Of a stretch of DNA of 64,000 bases, positions 56,501-64,000 are shown in pieces. The notes under the pieces were generated by a model. It worked only from the letters and a program-made list of their open reading frames with translations, was not told the origin of the DNA and did no database searches. This DNA is from Trebouxia sp. TZW2008 (lineage: Eukaryota > Chlorophyta > Trebouxiophyceae > Trebouxiales > Trebouxiaceae). Within the stretch, counting starts at the first letter, position 1, and the number at the start of each line of letters is the position of its first letter. The position numbers were made by a program, and so were the translations under genes. Where the stretch lies: assembly GCA_002118135.1 (NCBI GenBank), contig BDIU01000195.1, positions 62,001 to 126,000 of the forward strand, in the 5' to 3' direction.

Positions 56501-57932
56501 AGCAGCTGGTGCTGCAGCTGCTCAAGCAGCCAATCAAGCACCTGATCAAGCAGCCAATCACGCAGCTGTACCAGCGGCTGATGCCAGGGATGGTGCTGAA
56601 CGCCAAGCAGGTTCTGAGGGCGATGCTGATGCTATAGCTTCCCAGGATGGGGTTCAGAAGGGACAGGTGGAGGCTGATGAGACGTACACAGCTACAGACG
56701 GAGACAGTGAGGAGAGCTGTGCCAGTAGCAGTGAAGGAGAGGAAGAGGAAGTGGATACTGCAGGCGCTGAGCAGGTATGCCACCCTTAACCTTCATGATT
56801 TTTAAGCAAACTGAGTACACCATGAATTTGTGGCTTGATGACCCTGGCAGCACGTGTGAAATGTCAAAGGTTTTGGTTTTCGTGGGTGGAGTGAGAAGTC
56901 TGTTGCTGCTGTTGCTTGCAAATTTATGCGTGGACTGGGAGCATTGTATGACTGCCAGGCTTTCTGGCTTTTGCCTTTTTACAGATCTGACTCTCAACCT
57001 TTGCATGCTTTGTGTCACGCAGCGCTCTCAAGCTGTGCACAAAAACTGGTCTTGCCCCTTATACACAGTTCAGCGTTTCACGCAAAGGGACTTCACGCAA
57101 AGGGACTTCATTCTCATGGCTGTGTCTTGTTCAAAAATGGTTCCAGCCAGCACCAGTCTTTGCAGATTGCAGTTGCATGACACCCAACAGGCCGGATTGC
57201 TGTTGAACATGACTTTTCTCGTGTGCAGGAACAACCACAGCGCACAAGCACAGCAGAGCAGCAAGAAATTGCTGCGTTGCTGGCAGAGGAAAACGTTGAG
57301 GTGCTAGATCCTGAGGACAGGGACCGTCTAACTCAACTGGACAGCCTCACAGGAGCTCCCAAACCAGATGATGTGCTGTTGTTTGCTGTGCCAGTGTGCG
57401 CACCCTACTCAGCATTGCAGGGGTACAAGCACAAGCTGAAGCTCATACCCGGCACTCAGCGCAAGGGCAAAGCTGCACGCCAGGTCACCCTCCTACCCCC
57501 TGCATGCTGCCTAATGCATTGAGTGTAATTGACTTTGCTTTGGACATCCAGGAAAGCGTTTCACCTTAGAGATAGAGCTGCAAGTTGGCAATGTCATGAG
57601 GAGCGTGTGGCAAGGCTTGTGGAAATGTGATGGGATGACTGTGGATTTTGAGCTGTTTATTGTGCTGTACTTTTGATGCAGAGTCAGCTGAGCTTGTGCA
57701 TGTTCTTGCAAATTTGCTGACGTGCTTGAGATGACAGCCATATTGTCTGTCCATGCTGCAGGCAGTTGAATTGTTGTCAAGGCAAGCAGACATTCCAGCA
57801 AGGGAAAAGGAGCTGATCAAAGCAGTGCCAGACATGGACATGATCAATGCCTTTGTTGGCACAGTCAAGTTATCAATGCCTGGTCTGGTGAAAATCAAGC
57901 AAAATGTCCGCAAAAACAAGAAAAAGGAATGA
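44555..57932 (+). CDS. NEMF: NEMF / Rqc2 / Tae2, ribosome quality-control factor
   Basis: Nineteen exons: 44555-44662, 44827-44943, 45656-45826, 46598-46790, 47206-47415, 48177-48424, 48805-48939, 49606-49854, 51049-51344, 51872-52055, 52342-52461, 52794-52923, 53465-53639, 54284-54428, 54811-54999, 55532-55634, 56107-56774, 57229-57483, 57762-57932; 1288 aa. [56 protein letters not shown]. Coiled-coil arms: about residues 345-610. [74 protein letters not shown]. Low-complexity Ala/Gln/Ser and acidic region, with [11 protein letters not shown] and [13 protein letters not shown], then NFACT-C with [17 protein letters not shown] and a Lys-rich end. Binds stalled 60S subunits with peptidyl-tRNA and recruits Listerin; adds C-terminal tails. 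Exon 17 (668 bp) is unusually long and repetitive. Almost every intron carries ghost exon copies. Confidence 0.93.
45058..45210. mobile_element. pogo-like MITE, copy C (NEMF intron 2)
   Basis: Carries ATTACCAAGAGTGTGC, TTGTCCTTCCTCAACGACAT, GCCTTGTCCTTATGTCAAGA and the end TTATAAACAGAGATTATTGTA. That end is the inverted form of the copy D start (TACAGTAATCTCTCTCTATA), which defines the terminal inverted repeat with TA ends. Confidence 0.6.
45507..45560 (+). repeat. Ghost of NEMF exon 3 acceptor side
   Basis: GCCTGCAGTATCAGAAGGAA followed by AAGCGTGATAC mirrors GCTTGCAGTACCAGAAGGAG at 45649-45668. The preceding GAATATGCTGCCATG is also shared, so the duplicated unit includes intron sequence. 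Spacing about 120 bp. Confidence 0.8.
45888..45938 (+). repeat. Ghost of NEMF exon 3 donor side
   Basis: GGAACCAGGTACTTCAGGTC and the following TGGAGCTTTACTCTCAGGT repeat the last 50 bases of exon 3 with its donor (45777-45830). A MITE copy begins immediately after it. Confidence 0.78.
45939..46120. mobile_element. pogo-like MITE, copy D (best preserved)
   Basis: Starts TACAGTAATCTCTCTCTATA and continues ACGACTGTATTGGTTACGAA, AATTGTCCTCACTTGGAGAT, ACCACTGCAGTTAAAGCG and TTGTCCTTACATCGAGAGTG. It ends near CAACTATTGTACAG. The TACAGTA(A)TCTC terminus with TA at the edge resembles pogo/Tigger termini; the assignment is tentative. It is about 180 bp, with no coding capacity. Confidence 0.62.
46165..46420 (+). 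repeat. Two-unit tandem repeat in NEMF intron 3
   Basis: Units of about 125 bp at 46170-46290 and 46292-46415 share CAATTGCCAAAGAA, GACAAATACAT(A/G)T, GAGTG and TTTAC(T/A)(T)CACAG. Not related to a known exon. Confidence 0.7.
46950..47200 (+). repeat. Two extra copies of NEMF exon 5 start
   Basis: Tandem units of about 125 bp: copy 1 at about 46951-47075 and copy 2 at about 47076-47200, both upstream of the real exon (47206-47415). Copy 2 keeps a CCCTGCAG acceptor and an open frame in the correct phase, encoding [20 protein letters not shown], parallel to [20 protein letters not shown] of the real exon. Copy 1 has a stop at its end. Confidence 0.85.
49080..49158 (+). repeat. Ghost of NEMF exon 7 3' end
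   Basis: The stretch CAGCAGGGCAAGCTGACAAT then GAGGCCGCTGAAGCAGACAG matches the last 65 bases of exon 7 plus its intron start, with frame-breaking changes. Confidence 0.72.
49443..49560 (+). repeat. Extra copy of NEMF exon 8 start
   Basis: Beginning GCAGTGCAGGCTGCCCTGAT, it duplicates the first 110 bases of exon 8 (49606 on) with about 88% identity. The phase is correct ([20 protein letters not shown]), and the open frame lasts until a stop near 49578. There is no donor, so inclusion would truncate the protein. Confidence 0.83.
49995..50150. mobile_element. pogo-like MITE, copy E (NEMF intron 8)
   Basis: Contains GCGTTGATTACCATGGAAAA, TTACATCGAATTGTTATTAC, ACCACTGTAGTCAGAATGC and ATTGTCCTTACATCGAGAGT in family order. 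Termini degenerate. Confidence 0.55.
50184..50262 (+). repeat. Ghost of NEMF exon 8 3' half
   Basis: ATCTCTGGCACTGGACAAGA, then TATCACTGTAGTCTTGAAGA, matches exon 8 at about 49750-49815. Frame lost. Confidence 0.75.
50772..50985 (+). repeat. Large ghost of NEMF exon 9 5' half, itself internally duplicated
   Basis: GTGCAGGTTGAGCTTGCCCT and about 200 further bases track exon 9 (51049 on) through AACAGCACATTGTGAAGCAG and GCCAACGAGAAAGC. A TAA replaces a codon (CACTAAGAG). The block AAGCAGCAGAAGAC to AACGAGAAAGC occurs twice, so a duplication occurred inside the duplicate. Confidence 0.85.
51600..51662 (+). repeat. Ghost of NEMF exon 10 start
   Basis: CTCCAGGAAAGGGAATGTGT then ACATGCTGACTTGCAAGGTG corresponds to exon 10 at 51866-51915. 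Diverged. Confidence 0.7.
53272..53402 (+). repeat. Open duplicate of NEMF exon 13
   Basis: After a CTGCAG, this copy of exon 13 (53465 on) stays open in the correct phase for about 42 codons ([20 protein letters not shown]). It shares most residues with [20 protein letters not shown] of the real exon. No obvious donor follows at the matching point. Could be a cassette or a dead copy. Confidence 0.8.
54492..54563 (+). repeat. Ghost of NEMF exon 14 3' end
   Basis: CACCTGTAAGCGAAGGAGCG, CAGGCTCATGCAGAAGCAGG matches the [17 protein letters not shown] end of exon 14 (54390-54430). Confidence 0.75.
55830..56032 (+). repeat. Two ghosts of NEMF exon 17 start
   Basis: Copies at about 55836-55915 and 55968-56030 each begin after TGCAG or TTTCAG. 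They repeat GG(A/C)(C)AAAAGAGCAAGCAGGAG-type sequence, the Lys-rich beginning of exon 17 (56107 on). The spacing of about 135 bp is constant across the three copies. Confidence 0.82.
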
Positions 57933-58212
57933 AACTTCGTCTGTTTAGTACGAATGCTTGACAAATAATGCTCCTGTCAGTGAAACTACTTCTGCCAGAC
58001 TAAGACAGATATTGAGCTTTGTTCAAAATTGGCTGCAATTGAATCAATATGTGCATGTGATGGGAGTCAGCTTGATGATCAAACGTAAATGAGCAATGAT
58101 ACCACCCCACATACGCATTTCATACTGCGGACTAACCATATTGTAGTCAACTGTGCAGGGCATCGCGGTTGATGCAGCCAGGCAACCGAGCATGATATGG
58201 CAGAATGTTGCT
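57933..58212. terminator. Convergent 3' region between NEMF and the PI31-like gene
   Basis: About 280 bp of AT-rich DNA between two stop codons on opposing strands, where both transcripts should end. I did not identify specific poly(A) sites. Confidence 0.4.
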
Positions 58213-59240
58213 TTATTTCTTGGCTTTGATGATTAAGAAAGCAAGGGCCACAGCAATGCCTGCTGCTGATATTTGTTTCCTGCACAGCAGAAAAAGATTT
58301 GCTTGTAACCAGCTACAATAGTTGGTGAAATACATTTCAGTCAGCAAAGCGCAAAGCGTCAAATGTGCCCCTGCATTGAAAGGCTTCAGGACAGCAGAAG
58401 AGAGTTCTGTAGTTTGCATATGAACATGACATACCTCCTGGGATTGCTGTTGGGATTGTTTTTGGACACATCAGCTGCAGTATCATCAGCAGCAGGAGGA
58501 GCATCATCAGCAGCAGCCTCATCACCACCTGAGCTTGGAATTGCCTTTCTCAAAACTGGCTGCATGATGTAGTTGTCAAAATAGTTTGTCAACACTTCCT
58601 CATTATTCACAACTCCTGCAAAAGCCAGGCAGTTTAGAGGAAAGCAGCAAGATTATTGAGTTCGGCAATCTTGTCCAACGATCAACTCTGTGTATACCTT
58701 GCCAGTGTTCTTGCCTCAATGCTGCAGTGTCTGGGATGTATCTGTGAAGAAGCAGCCCCATAAAGGAGACATTATCCCCACCATTGTCTTCAGAAACATG
58801 CACATAAGCTTGCCCAGTGGCCTGCTTCAAGCCGCATGACATTGTGAACGTGTTTACATAGCCCTCCCTGCAAACGTGTGCATCAATTGAAGCTTTCAAC
58901 GAGGCCCAAAGAGCACAGCATAGCTGTTGTGTTATCTTTGCTCGTTTACCTTCTGTACTGAAAAACCCACGCATCCGGGCTACGATTCCAGTCCATCTGT
59001 GGTGTGTATTCCCGAGCATGGACGTTCTTGAACCCCGATTGCACAAACAAGCCTGCGCGACAGCGGCACAGGCGGTAGTACGCGGCTGTCGCTATTTGGA
59101 ATCCTTGCGCGTTTGAAAATGAACTCACAGTGCAAAGACAAAGCCAACACCGCGCCGCCGTCCTTGGTATATACGTGACTTGGTGATTTGACAGCCTTGC
59201 CGAGGAGCTGCTCCAGTGGTGGTCGGTCGGCAGAAGACAT
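58213..59240 (-). CDS. Tail-anchored PI31-like proteasome-regulator-domain protein
   Basis: Five exons: 59129-59240, 58950-59052, 58698-58867, 58435-58615, 58213-58279; 210 aa. Residues about 25-130 (HCLFVQSGFKNVH, TPQMDWNRSPDAWVFQYR, VSFMGLLLHRYIPD) resemble the N-terminal domain of PI31-type proteasome regulators. That is an alpha/beta fold also used for dimerisation with F-box proteins; similarity is judged by eye only. A Pro/Ala/Asp-rich linker (GGDEAAADDAPPAADDTAAD) follows. The C-terminus is a single hydrophobic segment, ISAAGIAVALAFLIIKAKK, ending in basic residues. This is the layout of a tail-anchored membrane protein, which ordinary PI31 is not. The normal C-terminal HbYX/Pro-rich PI31 region is missing. 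Confidence 0.55.
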
Positions 59241-59998
59241 GGCGAAAGTGAGATCTCGTCAGCAAGTTGCTTCCGGCATTAATCGCGGTCAGGTCAGCGC
59301 GTGGCCAGTAGACTCACAATCTGTTTGCTTGAGTGCTGTTCAGGTGTCACAACTGCGCTTTCGACTGCGAGAACACCGCACCGAGATGGAAGTCGGTTAA
59401 TCTGCTGCGCTGACTGCTTGCTATGACTCATGACCACACAGTATGCACCACATCATTGCACGGTACCATGTCAGCTTGAACAACACACTTTTGAGTACAG
59501 CTTCGCAAGCTCGGGCAAAGGAATGGCTGCAGACCTCAATGCCGGAGGCCTGCACATACAAGTAACCAAAGCAGTTATGCTCACAAGTTCAACTAGCATT
59601 TCAAAGTTTGTGGCTGGCCATAGCATCAACGCCCTTCTTGAAGCTTAAGTACAGAATCAGGAGCCGGCAAGCTACTGCAAGTTTGCACGCTGCTGACGGC
59701 AACAACGTAACAGAGCTTCGACATGCAAGAATGCATGATCTGGAGCCAGGGTACGCACAGTCTGCGTGATTGTGGTATTACAGAGCTCAAGCGTGGGATC
59801 ATAGTGTACAAAAGTATTTGCCATTGACCAGACACAAGTAGAAACATGCATGAAACCCCTGCTGCGCTACAGACCACTAATAATTGGCCAAAATGGTATG
59901 CATACTTCAAAGAATGAACACCCAGATCACATCTAAAGACACTTGACTCAGACAGCCTAGCAATTCTGCAAAACCAAGGACAAAGCCACTGCAGACGA
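59241..59998. other. Intergenic region, no firm gene
   Basis: About 760 bp upstream of the PI31-like gene and downstream of the AT-hook gene. A plus-strand ATG at 59239 overlaps the PI31-like start codon and opens 53 codons (MAKVRSRQQVASG). Another frame lies at 59430-59648. Neither is convincing. Confidence 0.4.
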
Positions 59999-62900
59999 CT
60001 ATTTGGGACACCAGTTCTGGTATGCTTGGAGTGTCTCAATTTCAGCAGTCTGTCGAGCCTGAAGGTCATCCCAGCCACTATCATATGCACGGTGACTCAT
60101 GGACCTGCAGACAGCGAAGGCAAAGTCAATGTCTATGACCTGAGCTACAAATGCATATTGCTGCAGCTGACAATGCATGATGTTGCATCTGAATGGGCAC
60201 ACCCCATGACAGCAGCAATATGTAGAGCTGATGTCACAGTGCTGTAAGAGCAGCAAATGCACCAAGCAGGATGGTGCGCTTTCATGACAAGCCAACATAC
60301 CTTTTGGGGGACCTGACTTCTGGACATGTCAGCTCCTCTTTGGTCCACTTCCTGCTGCAGTACCCCTCATCATTGTGCGCATTGGCCTGGAAAGGTGCCC
60401 ATAACCCAACAAGAGCTCTGGCAAAAGATGCTGGCTGTGCTGATGCAACTTGGCCGCTTGTGGAGGCCTCTACAGGCTGTACATCTGGTGCCTGCTGCTG
60501 GCAGGAACGTGCAGCAGCGGTGCTAGTGGATGCCAGCATCATAGAGTTGGTCAACAGCTTGCCCTCTAGCTCATGCTGAGACCTGAGCTCTGAGAGCCGA
60601 GACGCAGCAGCAGCATGCAGCAAAAGGGCAGCTCCTGCCCTGCTGGGATCTGCTTCCAGAAGCTTGCTGTCATTGTCCTCTGGCTGGTGTGGTTGCCCGT
60701 TGAGAATGGTGGAAACTGTGCTGGGGTTTGGACAACAATCTGACCAGGCAGTCTGCTGCTCGTTCAGCCAGCCAGCTGCTGTGAGTAGCAGGGAGGGCTT
60801 CTGCTTTTTGGAGTCATAAGACAGGAAAGCCTTGGCTGCATCTTCATCCATGCTCAGGGTTGAGCGTAGCCTTCTGCTGCCAACTGCAAAGCAACACATG
60901 ATGTCAGAAATAGTTGTATACACCATCACGGGCACCATCACAGGTTGCAGAGATGGTTTACAGTGGGAGTGCACATGCAGCAACTGTAGGTCCAGCTGAC
61001 ACAACACAATTCATTCAGAAGGAAACACACTTGCCTGCAACACAGCCTCAGGATGTAGCCAGTGTGCAATTGTGTGACCAGATTAAAATAATAATTGTAT
61101 GCAGAATAGAGCAGCTTGCAAATTTGAGAGTGGCTCGTGCATGAGCATGTGACATCGACACACGTTCTGACAAGCTTATCGAAAGACCAGACCAATCTGC
61201 CTTGCAAAAGAGGAGAGGCACGCGTAATTTCAAGCAGAATGTCATTCGTGCCACAATCTTTGATGCGCCAGTGCATCTTTGCTGTAGCTTGACAGCACAA
61301 GCAACTCAGAAAACGAAAGATGGTTGCACATCAGCTTGTTGAGCCGCATAAGCTGCACATGTACAAGAATATAACAGCGGACACTATTTCCAGCTCAAGT
61401 GCAGTAACTACAAAACGCTGATGGTTTGGACTATAGTTCTAGAAGAGAAGCCTAGAAACTTGATAAAGATAGGTGAGACTTACTGGAAGTGAGTGATGAA
61501 GGCATCTGCTTGGCAGCCTTGCGAGCCCTCCCTCTGCCTTTTGCAGCAGATGCAGATGGCTGAAGCACCTGGGCGTCTGTCTCTGGAGGGAAAACTGGCA
61601 CAGCTGATGGCCCACCAGAAGTCATGCCATTAGGCTCTGCCGCAGCCTGGAAAGCATATCAGATGTCAGATAACTGCCGACTCACAAATGGCAGGCAGAT
61701 GCAAATGAAAGCCTGCAACAAAGGTAGACAAAGCCAGGTTATCCATAGCACTCAGAGACAAATGCCAGGCAAATGTGAAGACAAGCCGGCATCAAAATCA
61801 GGCTACACCAGATAAATGCTGAGCTCTCAAATACGCACCACAAACAGATGTAATGAGCTTGATGAATTGATGAGTTGATTGATTGTGCTGATTCACAACA
61901 GGCGAAAGCATGCAACAAAGGCAGGCAACGCCAAGTGCAGTCCAGTTGAGTTGCATAGACAAATGAGCCAAAGCGCAAGCAGACCAACATGTAGCTGACA
62001 GGATGACAGCATGACTCACCTGATGAGTAGCATCAGCTGCTGATGCCTGCAAGGTGAGACTATCTCTGCTGGGCGTCCTGTTGACTGTGCGAGGCCTGCC
62101 AGGCTTGCCATGCTTGCGCTTCAGCGTCTGCAGAAAGAACATCTTGTATCAGTATTTTTGAGATCAAGCACTTCTGTCTTCGACTACGTCTAAACGATTC
62201 AGCGCCTATAGGCAGATAGGCATGGTGCATTTGCACAGACCAGTGAGCAATAATTGCAAAGAGCTAGACATGATGCAGGGCTGCTGCAAACTGGGGAGGT
62301 GTTTCAACATTGAAGCACTGCTCACTCTGCAGAGTGCAAGCACATAGCTTAACACAGACATCACCTTATGCGCAGGAGCTGAAGTGAGCTTGACAAGGTC
62401 ATCTGGCTGCTGCATGGTTGTGGCAGCCTCCGCTGCCTCAAGCACTGATGCAGGGCTGAGCTTTTCAGCTGGGGTGCCTGGCTGCTCTGCAACAGCTGAG
62501 TGTACAGCAGCAGCTTTGGCAGCATCTGTCACAGATAGCCTGTGCTTCAAAGTCACCTTGAGGCCAGTCCTGGGCTGCGCATGTGGAACTACACGTGCTG
62601 ACTCTGACCCAGGCAAAGCACTTGATGATGGCTGCTGATCTAACGACGCATTGGGAGCTGGTGCTTGAAGCCTAGGGCTTGCCACAGGGGCAGAAACACG
62701 GGCTTCTAAGCTGCTTTTCCTGGGCGAGAAGTCGCTGAAAAGGTCAGACTCAACCAGCTGAGCCATGGGGGCACTAGGGTGTGAGGATAGCTGATGGGTA
62801 CGCGGACAAGGGTGAAGGCTGTTGCGAGAGCGCGGCGTGGCATCTGAGCCTGGCATGTGGTGATCCCTGGGTGTGTGCATCCCATGTTTGCTCCTTCTCT

Positions 62901-63901
62901 GCTGAACAAACTCAGCTGCTGCCGGTGATTCTAAACCGTTGAGCTGCTGAGCCTTCTCAAGCTTTGGTTCAGGCTTGACCCGCACCTTCAGAGCTTTGAG
63001 CGAGTGCTTGGGTGATGCAGCAAAGCCGTCTCGTTGGAGATCTGACTTGGCATGCTGAAGCTTGGGCAGATGGGCAGATGCTTCTGAGAAGCTGAGGGGA
63101 CCAGTGGTTTGAGGCTGTAGCACACTCTGAGACAGAGCCTTGCGCATTGCAAGACGCTGTGTCCTCTTATCCAACAGATCCATGCCGTCTTCAAGAGGCA
63201 GCCTGATGCAAGCACGCCAATCGTCAGTTCGTGCAGAAAAGTGAAAGACTTTTGCAAATATGCAAGGAGTGCAAATGCTTTGCACACAGCAGACGTGAAT
63301 GAACTTACGCCTTAGCTGCATGTTGGCGAAACACAGCGGCGGCGGGCAAAACACAGCAGCAGCAAGCAGAAAGCCTGAGCTATAAGAAAACCTAAAAGCT
63401 TCAACGAGCGAATAGTGTTGTTGAAGCTGCATATGCATAGTTGCTGTGGCTGGATGTCAGTCCCCATGAAACAGCTGCATCTTTGCAATGGATGATGCAG
63501 TTTTAATTTTTTCTATTTTTTCAGCCAGCAACAGAGCAGCGCATGGTCCTGCAGTAAATCACAGCAGCTGGTGTGTAGCAGTGCACACCTGATGCTCGCA
63601 ACAGCTTCAGATTGCAGTTCATCTCTGACTTTGCCCTCCTCTGCTGTGTCCAAGATGTCTCGGCTGGATAGATCAGAAGTGCGCTGTCGCTCTGCAGATG
63701 GGGACTCTTTATCACTGTGAACGTGTTTGCATTTACTGGTGGCACGACCTGGATGGCTGTCAGCATCTGAGTCAATAGGGTGCAAGCGTGAGCTGGCCGC
63801 AGGTTGATTAGAGGAATCTGCTGTGAGGCGTAGCTTGGACGAAGTGGAATGGCTCTGTTTGCTAGTGCCAGACAAGCTTTCTAGACGACCGCTTCTTGCA
63901 C
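59999..63901 (-). CDS. AT-hook-containing protein of unknown function (5' end outside window)
   Basis: Exons in transcript order: 63589-63901 (needs an upstream exon beyond the edge), 62365-63202, 62020-62127, 61484-61646, 60301-60883, 59999-60104; about 700 visible residues. Most of it is Ser/Pro/Gln/Ala-rich and predicted disordered. One conserved-looking block is LPLEDGMDLLDKRTQRLAMR. KRKHGKPGRPRTV contains the GRP core of an AT-hook, and AAKGRGRARKAAK is a second, weaker one. The C-terminus ends SMSHRAYDSGWDDLQARQTA and NWCPK. AT-hooks bind the minor groove of AT-rich DNA, so a nuclear chromatin role is plausible. I do not recognise the family. Phases are consistent across all exons. Confidence 0.6.
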
Positions 63902-64000
63902 CTGCAACTAAACGTCAAGTGTCAAGCACATGAGAGAGCAGCAATGTCTGATCCAAGTAGTGCAGGCCACAAGGAACATCACGCTCCAGAAAAGCAAAAG
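63902..64000. other. Intron of the AT-hook gene at the window edge
   Basis: On the minus strand this ends GTTTAGTTGCAG at the acceptor of the first visible exon. The upstream exon lies outside the window. Confidence 0.5.

Noticed and set aside
59239..59400. 53-codon frame starting MAKVRSRQQVASG, overlapping the PI31-like start codon
   Set aside because: It resembles no known protein, has a donor-like GTGAGA just after codon 3, and cannot be extended in phase.
1..64000. tRNA, rRNA, CRISPR or bacterial operon features
   Set aside because: I looked for T-loop-like GGTTCRA motifs, regular spaced repeats and tightly packed ORFs and found none that hold up. The gene structure is clearly eukaryotic.

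Overview
This window is nuclear DNA of an intron-rich eukaryote, most likely a green alga (Chlorophyta, probably a trebouxiophyte-type or lichen-photobiont-type alga). The evidence is the gene content (CYP710 sterol C-22 desaturase, a lambda-type glutathione transferase, a PCC13-62 desiccation-related ferritin-like protein, a ZIF-like MFS carrier, nuclear-encoded HslU), plant-type CCCTAAA telomere-like DNA, short GT-AG introns that nearly always end in TGCAG, and no operons or Shine-Dalgarno sites. I cannot name the species. All gene models were spliced by hand from ORFs, GT/AG sites and reading phase. In the eleven complete multi-exon models the phases close exactly.

Layout. (1) 127-2747 (-) WSS1-type WLM metalloprotease. 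(2) 3477-11083 (+) EF-hand / p25-alpha (TPPP) / coiled-coil protein. (3) 12105-15391 (+) secreted desiccation-related protein. (4) 16756-20734 (-) ZIFL-like MFS transporter, divergent from (5) 21037-22161 (+) CPFA-motif glutathione S-transferase. (6) 22777-27914 (-) CYP710 with a LINE fragment in an intron, divergent from a weak small-gene candidate. (7) 29649-30181 (-) small RIIa/EF-hand protein (EFCAB10-like), divergent from (8) 30521-37301 (+) HslU ATPase. (9) 37941-38706 (+) BTB gene that looks broken. (10) 39100-43706 (-) PRP31 splicing factor, divergent from (11) 44555-57932 (+) NEMF/Rqc2/Tae2. (12) 58213-59240 (-) tail-anchored PI31-like protein. (13) 59999->63901 (-) unidentified AT-hook nuclear protein that runs off the right edge.

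The genes are mostly unrelated housekeeping functions. A protein-quality-control theme recurs: WSS1 (DNA-protein crosslink repair), HslU (organellar proteolysis), NEMF (stalled-ribosome rescue) and a PI31-like proteasome-regulator domain. Two genes (TPPP-like, EFCAB10-like) belong to families usually linked to cilia.

The most striking feature is not a gene. Introns across the window contain decayed tandem copies of the neighbouring exon, each usually including its splice site. I count more than twenty such ghost exons, in the WSS1, TPPP, desiccation, CYP710, HslU and NEMF genes. Several remain open and could be alternative exons. Other non-coding features are a TTAA-flanked MITE with telomere-like interior between PRP31 and NEMF, a family of five pogo-like MITE copies (one a long hairpin), a three-copy SINE-like repeat, several minisatellites, and a perfect 20-bp intronic hairpin.
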